From NCBI GenBank assembly GCA_003248755.1, contig QFQW01000087.1:1-15513 (forward strand): a DNA stretch of 15,513 nt, in the 5' to 3' direction. How positions within the stretch are numbered: position 1 is the first letter of the stretch; the number at the start of each line of letters is the position of its first letter. This DNA is from Chryseobacterium sp. Lineage in GTDB: Bacteria; Bacteroidota; Bacteroidia; Flavobacteriales; Weeksellaceae. The position numbers and the translations under genes were made by a program. Under the pieces are notes generated by a model. The model was not told where the DNA came from. It saw nothing but the letters and a program-made list of their open reading frames with translations, and did no database searches. Positions 1 to 7,139 of this stretch are shown here, in pieces.

Positions 1-1
1 T

Positions 2-229
2 ATAGAAACAGCAAAAATTAATTCTGAAGGTGCTTCAAGAATTATTGCAACAAAAACCAATATTTCTGTAGCCACAGTCAATGCAGAATCTGCTTCATCA
101 GTTAGTTTAAGTGTTTCAAAAGAACTGACGGCTTCGGCAAGTTCTATGGCGAAAATCAGATACAAAACTTTATCAGGAATCAAATTTTCTGCATCAAGAG
201 ATTCGGGAGGAACAATTGATTCTATTTAA
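2..229 (+). CDS. GIN-domain (DUF2807-like) surface protein, 3' end only
   Basis: The open frame runs in from the left edge and stops with TAA at 227-229, giving 75 C-terminal residues; the start is outside the window. The residues are rich in Ser, Ala, Thr and short beta-strand-like repeats, with segments such as SEGASRIIATKT and SVSKELTASASSMAKIRYK. That spacing of 'GAS/SAS' turns followed by K-I-R-Y-K is what I know from the C-terminal half of the putative auto-transporter adhesin head GIN domain family (DUF2807), a right-handed beta-helical envelope domain common in Bacteroidota. Its molecular role is poorly known. The gap to the next gene is 36 nt without an evident terminator or promoter, so it may be co-transcribed with what follows. 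The family call rests on pattern recognition of a fragment. Confidence 0.65.
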   Translation: METAKINSEGASRIIATKTNISVATVNAESASSVSLSVSKELTASASSMAKIRYKTLSGIKFSASRDSGGTIDSI

Positions 230-265
230 AATAATAAACGATAAACTTAGAAAACTCAGATTAAA

Positions 266-1723
266 ATGATGACGTTAAGGATGATTTATAAAAGCATTTT
301 GACTTTGATAATGTTTTTATCTGCGGCAAATCTGAAATCTCAATCAAAAGTAGATGTGGAATTCAATCCCAATATTGCCACGTATTCCATTGTCGAATAT
401 CTTGTAGCGAAGCATCAGGGAAGACTTTTCTATATCGATGGGAAATCAGACATCAGCTATCTTCCGCTCGCTGATTTGGCGAACAGGGAAATGGAAAAAT
501 ATGATAATTCGAAAATCATCAAAGCGATGCAGGATTATCTGCAGGTTGCCGGCCAGCAACAGGATTTGACTTACCAGGTTTTATTGAAACACAATATTTT
601 TCCGGCAAAAGGCTACGCTTTTCCGATTGAAGAGAATGATAATGCAAAGAAAGAAGCAGTGGAAAAATTCGCCGAACAGTTGAGAGAGTTTTATATCGAA
701 AGAAATCTGGGGAAATTCTTCAAAAGCCAAAGTCATTTCATTGAAGGTGCGAAAAATGAAGTCAAAAAAAACATTCCTGCTGGCTATATGGCGGAGATGG
801 AAAAATATTATGGACAGAAATTTCTGGCTTACAGATTTTACGTGAATCCATTTGATGTTTTGCCTTACAGCGAGGTTTTCTGGCACGGCAACGGACCAAT
901 GTTTAAGTCGGATAAAGGACAAATCGCAAATATGATTAGTAGTGCGTATGTTCCGTTGAAAAAGAAAAATAATATCAAAGATTACACAGAATTTGGATTC
1001 AATCATCCGGAAACGACCAACTTTTTAATCACACACGAGTTCGGTCATTCATTTGTGAATCAATATTTGGGGCAATATGAAGACAGGATTAACAAGAGCA
1101 ATAATCTGATGTCCGAGGCTTTTATCAGCAAAATGGATGGACAAGGTTATTCTTACTGGCCGTCTTGTGTCGGCGAACATATCGTTAGAACAGGCGAAAT
1201 CAGAATTGCTTTGGCGAATAGAAATCCTGAATTGGCAGAGAAATTAAGGCAGCAGCACATCAAGGAAAATTATTTTGTTCTGATTCCTGAATTTGAAAAG
1301 AAAATGGAAGTATATGAAAACAACAGGAAAAAATATAAATCGTTTAAAGATTTTGTCCCTGAATTGCTAACTGTTTTGGATGAAACAAGTGTCGAGAAAG
1401 TGAGAACAAAATTGGGTTTGTCTAATGAGAAATATGAAGTGACTTTAACCGTTAATGTTCCCGAAAATAGTGGCAATGTTTATATTACAGGTAATCAGTC
1501 AACTATCGGGAATTGGAATCCTAACGTCATTAAACTTAATAAAACCAGTGAAACAACGAGACAAATTACATTCAAAACTTACCCTGATTTGAAATTCAAA
1601 TTAACCAAAGGAAGTTGGGAAACAGAAGGGAAAATCGACGGAATCGAAGAAGGGAAAGACGTTTCTTTGTCACTGGATAAAAATACAAGTCTGAATTACA
1701 CCATTAAAAACTGGAAACAATAA
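266..1723 (+). CDS. Secreted HExxH metallopeptidase-like protein (DUF4932-like) with C-terminal CBM20-like domain
   Basis: Predicted exported protein of 485 residues. The N-terminus has Met codons at residues 1, 2 and 6 before a hydrophobic stretch ending near LKSQS, a type I signal peptide; any of the three could be the true start. The central region carries a zincin motif HEFGH at residues 257-261, and a downstream GEH with E304 is a plausible third zinc ligand, giving a gluzincin-like arrangement. The pattern HEFGHSFVN together with EHIVR resembles the DUF4932 family of Bacteroidota. From about residue 400 the chain changes to a CBM20-like beta-sandwich: VYITGNQSTIGNWNP and later KGSWETEG. 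Trp417 and Trp451 match the two tryptophans that stack on starch in CBM20 domains. Likely location is the periplasm or cell surface. The substrate is unknown; a protease recruited to glucan or glycoprotein is inference. It precedes the aspartyl protease-like gene by 21 nt. Confidence 0.75.
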   Translation: MMTLRMIYKSILTLIMFLSAANLKSQSKVDVEFNPNIATYSIVEYLVAKHQGRLFYIDGKSDISYLPLADLANREMEKYDNSKIIKAMQDYLQVAGQQQDLTYQVLLKHNIFPAKGYAFPIEENDNAKKEAVEKFAEQLREFYIERNLGKFFKSQSHFIEGAKNEVKKNIPAGYMAEMEKYYGQKFLAYRFYVNPFDVLPYSEVFWHGNGPMFKSDKGQIANMISSAYVPLKKKNNIKDYTEFGFNHPETTNFLITHEFGHSFVNQYLGQYEDRINKSNNLMSEAFISKMDGQGYSYWPSCVGEHIVRTGEIRIALANRNPELAEKLRQQHIKENYFVLIPEFEKKMEVYENNRKKYKSFKDFVPELLTVLDETSVEKVRTKLGLSNEKYEVTLTVNVPENSGNVYITGNQSTIGNWNPNVIKLNKTSETTRQITFKTYPDLKFKLTKGSWETEGKIDGIEEGKDVSLSLDKNTSLNYTIKNWKQ

Positions 1724-1744
1724 TAAAACAATCAATAAACTAAA

Positions 1745-2626
1745 ATGCAGAAACAATTAGTGTTTTTACTTACAATCATTGCAGGTCTTTTCGCTTCAGA
1801 AGGAGATGTTAAAGGACAAAGTATTGATTTTAAGTGGGAAAAAGATTCTATTAATGGGAAATTGGTTGACAAAATCGCAATGAGCGTACCTTTTACTATT
1901 GAAAATAAAACGTATCGGTTTCAATTTGATTTAGGAGCTAATATGACTTTAATCTACGATAAATGTTTTGAAAAAACAGAATTTATTAAAAATAAGAAAA
2001 CAGACCAAGCCATGAAAGCTGCGGGTCATCAAGTTTTCACGGTTGATAGTCAGAATTTCAGTGTTGGGGAATTAAAAGTTGAGAACTATAAACTTCACGG
2101 ACTTTTGAATTTTGAGCAGGAAGAAGCTTGTGGCATTGTAGGAGCAGATTTGTTTCAAAACAAATATCTGATTATTGATTTTCCTAACAAGAAAATAACT
2201 GTAAGTGAAAAATTAAAAACCACTAAAAAAATTGATTTTGTTGACATCAAAATTATCAATAATAGACCCATCCTTCCTTTAGAGATTGATGGCAAAGTTT
2301 ATCATTTTCAATATGATACAGGCGCAAGTATTTTTCCAATTGTTTCTTACAAGAAGAATTTTCAAAACTTAATTGACTCATCGGAAATTATTGAAAACTT
2401 TAATATTAGAAATTTTAATAATCCTTTAATTGTAAAAGCGATAAAAACTAATAAAAAAATCACCATAGGAAAATCATCATTTAATACCAAAGAGTTTTGG
2501 TTTACAGACGAAGATTACTTTTCCTTTGAGCAACAGGGAATCGACGGAATCATCGGAAACGTCTTTTTTCTCGACAAAACAATAGTCATTGACTTTAAAA
2601 ATAAAAAATTCGGAATCATAATTTAA
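1745..2626 (+). CDS. Secreted aspartyl protease-like protein, two retropepsin-type lobes
   Basis: Protein of 293 residues with a signal peptide (hydrophobic residues 5-17, probable cleavage near VKGQ, residues 22-25). Two homologous halves are visible. Lobe 1 has FQFDLGANMTLIY with D62-L63-G64-A65 and a closing IVGADLF at 131-137 followed by YLIIDFPNKKITV. Lobe 2 has FQYDTGASIFPIV with D191-T192-G193-A194-S195 and a closing IIGNVFF followed by IVIDFKNKKFGI. This Asp-x-Gly plus hydrophobic-hydrophobic-Gly pattern in each half is the active-site and psi-loop signature of clan AA aspartic peptidases, here duplicated as in pepsins but at retropepsin scale. Lobe 1 lacks the usual Thr/Ser after the aspartate (Leu63), so activity may be altered. 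The gene is visibly AT-richer than the ATPase gene 15 nt downstream. The substrate cannot be inferred. Confidence 0.75.
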   Translation: MQKQLVFLLTIIAGLFASEGDVKGQSIDFKWEKDSINGKLVDKIAMSVPFTIENKTYRFQFDLGANMTLIYDKCFEKTEFIKNKKTDQAMKAAGHQVFTVDSQNFSVGELKVENYKLHGLLNFEQEEACGIVGADLFQNKYLIIDFPNKKITVSEKLKTTKKIDFVDIKIINNRPILPLEIDGKVYHFQYDTGASIFPIVSYKKNFQNLIDSSEIIENFNIRNFNNPLIVKAIKTNKKITIGKSSFNTKEFWFTDEDYFSFEQQGIDGIIGNVFFLDKTIVIDFKNKKFGIII

Positions 2627-2641
2627 AAAAAATATACTACA

Positions 2642-3367
2642 ATGATAAACATTCAAAACCTTTCAAAAGTCTATAAAACTGAAGATGTTCAAACTAATGC
2701 TCTTAATAATGTAAGCCTGCAAATCAAAGAAGGAGAATTCGTTGCGATAATGGGACCTTCAGGTTGCGGAAAATCGACTTTTCTTAATATTCTGGGATTG
2801 CTGGACAGCGCTTCATCAGGCTCATATCAATTTGAATCTGTTGAAACCATCGGAACTTCTGAAAAGAAAAAATCGGACATCAGAAAGAAAAATATCGGGT
2901 TCATTTTCCAGAATTTTAACCTGATTGATGAATTAACAGTTTATGAAAACATCGAATTGCCTTTGATTTACAACGGTGTTTCCTCCTCAGAAAGAAAAAG
3001 AAGAGTGGAAGAGATTATGGAGAAAATCAACATCGCTCACAGAGCAAAACATTATCCACAACAGCTTTCCGGAGGTCAACAACAGAGAGCGGCGGTTGCA
3101 AGAGCTTTGGTAACGAGACCAAAATTAATTCTTGCCGATGAGCCAACCGGAAATCTCGATAGCTCTAATGGAAATGAAGTGATGAATCTCCTTGCAGAAC
3201 TTCACAGAGAAGGTTCTACGATTGCAATGGTAACGCACTCGTCTTACGATGCAGGTTACGCTTCCAGAATCGTGAATATGAAAGACGGCGAGATTTTCTC
3301 CGAAGAACATTCTTCCCAAAGAAAAGATGTTTTCGAAAAAGCGGATGCTAAGAATTTCGAAGGATAA
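2642..3367 (+). CDS. ABC transporter ATP-binding protein, MacB/LolD type
   Basis: A 241-residue cytoplasmic ATPase that would energise the FtsX-type permeases encoded downstream. Every nucleotide-binding motif is intact: Walker A GPSGCGKST at 38-46, Q-loop Q90 in FIFQNFNLI, signature LSGGQQQR at 142-149, Walker B LILADEPTG at 162-170 with catalytic E167, and H-loop H199 in VTHS. The sequence just after the Q-loop (NLIDELTVYENIELPL) is typical of the MacB/LolD/FtsE class that pairs with mechanotransmitting (type VII) permeases rather than classical importers. Length is normal for a free-standing subunit, unlike MacB itself, where this domain is fused to the permease. It is the only ATPase in the window, so it is the obvious partner for all three permeases. 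The gene starts 15 nt after the aspartyl protease-like gene. Confidence 0.93.
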   Translation: MINIQNLSKVYKTEDVQTNALNNVSLQIKEGEFVAIMGPSGCGKSTFLNILGLLDSASSGSYQFESVETIGTSEKKKSDIRKKNIGFIFQNFNLIDELTVYENIELPLIYNGVSSSERKRRVEEIMEKINIAHRAKHYPQQLSGGQQQRAAVARALVTRPKLILADEPTGNLDSSNGNEVMNLLAELHREGSTIAMVTHSSYDAGYASRIVNMKDGEIFSEEHSSQRKDVFEKADAKNFEG

Positions 3368-3433
3368 TGAGAGGCTTGCAAAAGTCAAAATAACGAATCA
3401 AAATAGAATCTTAACAGAAAAAGAACTATAAAA

Positions 3434-4570
3434 ATGAAATTAAAATTTTTGACGATTATTATATTAATTTTTTTATCACAGAATGTTTTTGCACAGAATA
3501 AAAAATTACCAATTATCAAAGCGAATTCTTTACAAGTTGATATAAAAGATGATAATAAATTACAAAAAAATGCATGGAGAATTGTTCCCGAAGAAAAACT
3601 GGATGTGTACACAACTTCAGCAAAAAAAGTTACATTTTATACTGATGTAGATTCTATATCATTTAAAATTAATCCAAAGGTTGGGAAATATGACTTTGTG
3701 ATTTTACTGAATGGGAAAGATTCTGCAAAGACTCAGATTAGATATCAGCCTTCAAGATTGGAAATTCTGAAAAAGGCAGAAAAATACAATTATGCCGATA
3801 ACCGTTTTGTTCCGAAATTTAATTATCAATCACAGGATAATCCGAATCTTATAAAAATCAGAAAAGAGCTGAAATTAGATTCTATTGCAGGCAACGGAAA
3901 TGAATTAAGCAAAATTTTCAATCTTATGCATTGGGTCCATAATCTGATAAGACACGATGGAAACAGCGATAATCCAACCCTTAAGAATGCAATAGACTTA
4001 ATCAAAGTTTGTAAGAAGGAAAACCGAGGCGTCAACTGCAGAATGCTGGCTACCATACTCAATGAATGCTATCTTTCTCTTGGTATCCAGTCAAGATACA
4101 TTACTTGTATGCCTAGGGAAACAAAATTTGATGACTGTCACGTCATTAATATGGTCTATAGTAAAGAACTGAATAAATGGATTTGGATTGACCCGACTTT
4201 TGATGCATATGTGATGGACGGAAAAGGCAATTTATTAGGAATTCAGGAGGTAAGGGAACGACTTATAAAAGGACAAGCATTGGTTTTAAATGCAGACGCC
4301 AATTGGAACAGGGAGCAGTTGCAGACAAAAGAAGGTTATTTGGAAACCTATATGGCTAAAAATCTATATAGATTACAAACTCCTTTAAACAGTGCGTATG
4401 ATACGGAAACTTGGAAAAGTGGACAAGAAATAACCTATGTAGAGCTTCTGCCTTTAGATGGAATTGAACAGACTCCTCAGAAAAAGGAAGAGACCTATAC
4501 CGAAACCAATGTTAAGTTCACTATTTATAAAACAAACAATCCTGATTTGTTTTGGACAAAACCTGAATAA
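3434..4570 (+). CDS. Secreted transglutaminase-like (cysteine) enzyme
   Basis: Exported protein of 378 residues with a clear signal peptide (hydrophobic 5-14, cleavage likely after VFAQ near residue 21). The catalytic core is of the transglutaminase-like superfamily: C202 in RGVNCRMLATIL, H236 in DDCHVINMVY and D253 in WIWIDPTFDAYV, in the order Cys-His-Asp with the usual spacing. Bacterial members of this superfamily are usually peptidases or amidases rather than crosslinking enzymes, so cleavage of peptides or cell-wall-related bonds is as likely as transfer. Residues 25-110 before the core look like a small beta-rich domain; residues 290-378 after it have no motif I recognise. The gene lies between the ATPase gene (66 nt gap) and the first permease gene (76 nt gap containing a palindrome), and is AT-rich like the other two enzyme genes flanking transporter genes. 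Confidence 0.8.
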   Translation: MKLKFLTIIILIFLSQNVFAQNKKLPIIKANSLQVDIKDDNKLQKNAWRIVPEEKLDVYTTSAKKVTFYTDVDSISFKINPKVGKYDFVILLNGKDSAKTQIRYQPSRLEILKKAEKYNYADNRFVPKFNYQSQDNPNLIKIRKELKLDSIAGNGNELSKIFNLMHWVHNLIRHDGNSDNPTLKNAIDLIKVCKKENRGVNCRMLATILNECYLSLGIQSRYITCMPRETKFDDCHVINMVYSKELNKWIWIDPTFDAYVMDGKGNLLGIQEVRERLIKGQALVLNADANWNREQLQTKEGYLETYMAKNLYRLQTPLNSAYDTETWKSGQEITYVELLPLDGIEQTPQKKEETYTETNVKFTIYKTNNPDLFWTKPE

Positions 4571-4597
4571 AAAACATTCAATCAACTATTTTATAAT

Positions 4598-4631
4598 TAA
4601 ACCTTATAGGTTTTAAAATCTATAAGGTTTA
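4598..4631. repeat. Perfect 12-bp inverted repeat in the spacer before the first permease
   Basis: The arms are 4598-4609 and 4620-4631 and are exact reverse complements (TAAACCTTATAG and its complement). The 10-nt centre, GTTTTAAAAT, can itself pair apart from one G-U, so the whole 34 nt is almost a complete palindrome. It sits 15 nt upstream of the permease start codon. There is no T-tract after it, so it is not a canonical terminator. It could be a mobile interspersed palindrome of the genome, a partial attenuator, or an mRNA stabilising element. The pairing is seen in the sequence; the role is not known. Confidence 0.7.
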
Positions 4632-4646
4632 TCAAAATGCTAAACT

Positions 4647-7061
4647 ATGCTCAATAACTGGCTCAAAATTGCCTTCATCAATTATAAAAAGAACTGGCTT
4701 TCCTCCATCATCAATTTGTTTGGATTAACGATTGGATTGACAGGATTCATGCTCATCCTGATGCACTGGAATGACGAAGAATCCTACGAAAAATGGAATC
4801 CTAAAAAGGATGATATCTATTATTTCCAGACTTATACCAAAAAAGATAATGTTTATGGTGGTGCTATTTCAATTCCTTTGGCAGAAAATGCATTAAAACA
4901 AATCTCGGAAGTTGAGGATTATGTTTTGATGAATGGTTCTGATATAGCCTATAAAATGACCACCAAACATAAGACTGCTTATCAGAAAGGCGGGATGTCG
5001 GTCACAGAGAATTTTTTCAATTTGTTCCCATTCAAATTAGTTGCAGGGAGTTATAAAGATGTTCTCAAAAATGATAACAATATTGCTATTTCTAATGTTG
5101 TGGCAAAAAATCTTTTCGGAAAAACGGATGTCGCAGGCGAAACTATAAAAATTAATACAACAGATTATATTGTTACAGCAGTCTATGAACTACCGGCTGG
5201 AAATAGTCAAATGAAACCTGATTTTGTCTACAAACCTGCTGAGCAAATCAAAAATGATAAAGAAGCTTGGGGAAATTTCAATTATGCCAGCTTTTTTTTA
5301 CTGAAGAAAGGTGCAGACCCAAGAAGCTTTGAGAAAAAATTCCTTGATATTATTATGCTGCGGGCAAAAATAAACTCTAAAGGTTCGGGAATGACACCTC
5401 AGCAATTTATTGATACTTACGGACCGACAGACTCATTACTGACGCCACTTGATAAGATAAAACTGCATTCAGAATCAACTTGGTTCGGGAAACCGGATTT
5501 CAAATCATTGATGATTCTATTTACATTATCCGTTCTGATTGTGATTTTATCGGCCATTAATTTTATTAATCTTAAAACAGCGCAGGCTTCTCAGCGTGCG
5601 AAAGAAATTGGTGTAAGAAAAGCGATTGGAAGTACAAAATCCAGTTTGGTTCTTCAGTTTTTGTTGGAAACTTTCCTGATTTGTTTTGCGTCATATCTTT
5701 TATCATTAGCGCTTACAGAACTTCTTTTGCCAAGTCTCAATAAGTTTTATAACAAGGAAATTGTGATGAACGACTGGCATATTTACTTCTATTCATTTGC
5801 AATGGTAGTTTTGGTAACTGCAGTTTCCGGTCTTATTCCGGCTCTATATTTATCCAATTTCAAAGCAATAGAAACCTTGAAAGGAAACTTTGCAAGAAGC
5901 AGAAACGGCGTTTGGCTCAGAAACGGAATCCTGACTTTACAGCTGATTATTTCTTCCTTTTTTATCATCGGCGGATTGATTGTCAACCAGCAGGTAAAAC
6001 ATATGATGAATAAAGATTTAGGATTCAACGGGAATCAGATTTTTCAGATTAATTTCAATGAATTCAATAACGGAAAACCTTGGCTGAAATATGAAAGACT
6101 AAAAACTGAAATAGCTAAAATACCGGGTGTAGAAAGTATTTCTTTTTCAGAAGCGCCTCCGGGAACCAATAATCAGAGCAGTTCGAATATGGATTATTTG
6201 AATACCAGTATTCAGGCTCGCCACGGTTCTATCGACTACAATTATCTTCAGTTTATGAATATTAAGCTTCTGAAAGGACGCTGGCTAAATCCTAAATTAT
6301 CATCAGATACAATTGACAATGCACTGGTTAATGAGGCTTTTGTGAAAAAGTTCGGATGGACTAATGAGCAGGCAATGAAAAGAGAAGTCAGACCAGGATT
6401 TGATAACAAACCTTATCATATTATAGGAATTGTGAAAGATTTCAACATCAGAAGTTTGAAAAGTGAAGTAGAACCGATGATTTTCTTCCACTACAGGGAA
6501 ACCGAATGGAAACGATTCAATATGAATAATATCCAGCTCAAACTGAAATCGGATGACATCGACGGAACGGTAAAAAGACTGAAAGTCTATTGGCAAAACC
6601 ATGTTGAACCGGGATATCCATTTAATTCTTATTTTATTGATAAGCAATTTGCCAAGACCTTTGAAACCTATCAAAAGCAACAAACGCTTTTCACTATTTT
6701 GAACGCCATGGTTTTGATAGTAGCATTATTAGGATTATTCGCTTTGTCATCATTGATGATTGAACAGAAACTGAAAGATGTTGCGATTAGAAAAACTCTT
6801 GGAGCATCAGACGGAACTTTGGTTTTCGGACTCACGAAACAATTCCTCTGGATTACCTTGATTGCTGTTTTGATTAGTATTCCAATCAGTTATTACCTGA
6901 TGAATGAATGGCTGAAAGATTTCGCCTACCGAATCGATATGCCTGTTTTCCCATTCGTCCTGAGTTTGATTTTATTATTGATTCTGACATTCGCAGTTGT
7001 GAGCATCAAAGCTTACCAAGCAACGAAAGTGAATCTTGTGAAATATTTGAAATATGAGTAA
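4647..7061 (+). CDS. ABC transporter permease, double FtsX/MacB-type (paralogue 1 of 3)
   Basis: An 804-residue inner membrane protein without an ATPase domain. Two MacB-like modules are fused. Predicted membrane helices are at about 20-40, 286-308, 337-360, 380-402, 427-447, 681-703, 731-752 and 768-788, with large periplasmic domains at about 45-280 and 450-675. Each half has the FtsX coupling motif facing the ATPase: EIGVRKAIGS at 320-329 and KDVAIRKTLGA at 710-720. One chain could therefore supply a whole LolC/LolE-like pair and work with a dimer of the ATPase encoded at 2642-3367. The start ATG at 4647 is chosen because MLNNWLKIAF aligns exactly with the starts of the two paralogues; an out-of-frame ATG lies 10 nt upstream. 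A role in export or mechanotransmission for a TolC-dependent substrate follows from the family and neighbours; the substrate is unknown. Confidence 0.9.
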   Translation: MLNNWLKIAFINYKKNWLSSIINLFGLTIGLTGFMLILMHWNDEESYEKWNPKKDDIYYFQTYTKKDNVYGGAISIPLAENALKQISEVEDYVLMNGSDIAYKMTTKHKTAYQKGGMSVTENFFNLFPFKLVAGSYKDVLKNDNNIAISNVVAKNLFGKTDVAGETIKINTTDYIVTAVYELPAGNSQMKPDFVYKPAEQIKNDKEAWGNFNYASFFLLKKGADPRSFEKKFLDIIMLRAKINSKGSGMTPQQFIDTYGPTDSLLTPLDKIKLHSESTWFGKPDFKSLMILFTLSVLIVILSAINFINLKTAQASQRAKEIGVRKAIGSTKSSLVLQFLLETFLICFASYLLSLALTELLLPSLNKFYNKEIVMNDWHIYFYSFAMVVLVTAVSGLIPALYLSNFKAIETLKGNFARSRNGVWLRNGILTLQLIISSFFIIGGLIVNQQVKHMMNKDLGFNGNQIFQINFNEFNNGKPWLKYERLKTEIAKIPGVESISFSEAPPGTNNQSSSNMDYLNTSIQARHGSIDYNYLQFMNIKLLKGRWLNPKLSSDTIDNALVNEAFVKKFGWTNEQAMKREVRPGFDNKPYHIIGIVKDFNIRSLKSEVEPMIFFHYRETEWKRFNMNNIQLKLKSDDIDGTVKRLKVYWQNHVEPGYPFNSYFIDKQFAKTFETYQKQQTLFTILNAMVLIVALLGLFALSSLMIEQKLKDVAIRKTLGASDGTLVFGLTKQFLWITLIAVLISIPISYYLMNEWLKDFAYRIDMPVFPFVLSLILLLILTFAVVSIKAYQATKVNLVKYLKYE

Positions 7062-7063
7062 AA

Positions 7064-7107
7064 GAACCCGAAGGGTTCAATATCAGTAGCCGTAGGTGAA
7101 ACCTATG
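7064..7107. repeat. REP-like element made of two small GAA-loop hairpins
   Basis: Two hairpins follow directly after the stop codon of the first permease. The first pairs 7064-7069 (GAACCC) with 7073-7078 (GGGTTC) around a GAA loop. The second pairs 7091-7097 (CGTAGGT) with 7101-7107 (ACCTATG), with one G-U pair, again around GAA. The linker is ATATCAGTAGC-like. Paired short hairpins of this form are, in my recollection, a common interspersed REP-type element in Bacteroidota genomes. No T-tract follows, so it is not a standard terminator, though it could protect the upstream mRNA 3' end. Confidence 0.6.
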
Positions 7108-7108
7108 T

Positions 7109-7139
7109 AACCATTTACAACTAATAATTAATCATTATG
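7109..7139 (+). repeat. Leader repeat copy A, running into the start codon of permease 2
   Basis: These 31 nt, ending in the start ATG at 7137-7139, match 13642-13672, which ends in the start ATG of the TolC-family gene, at 29 of 31 positions. The mismatches are the 8th and 13th bases. The element therefore contains the whole ribosome-binding and start region of both genes. It is AT-rich and has no GGAGG-like Shine-Dalgarno, as usual in this phylum. It could be a duplicated translation leader or the edge of an interspersed repeat. Confidence 0.7.

Noticed and set aside
581..1006. A 141-codon minus-strand frame inside the metallopeptidase-like gene
   Set aside because: It is a shadow of a real coding frame, with a Phe/Ile/His-rich translation typical of antisense reading of Lys/Glu-rich genes.
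7064..7107. Possible terminator after permease 1
   Set aside because: Stems are short and no T-tract follows either hairpin; a REP-like repeat is a better reading.
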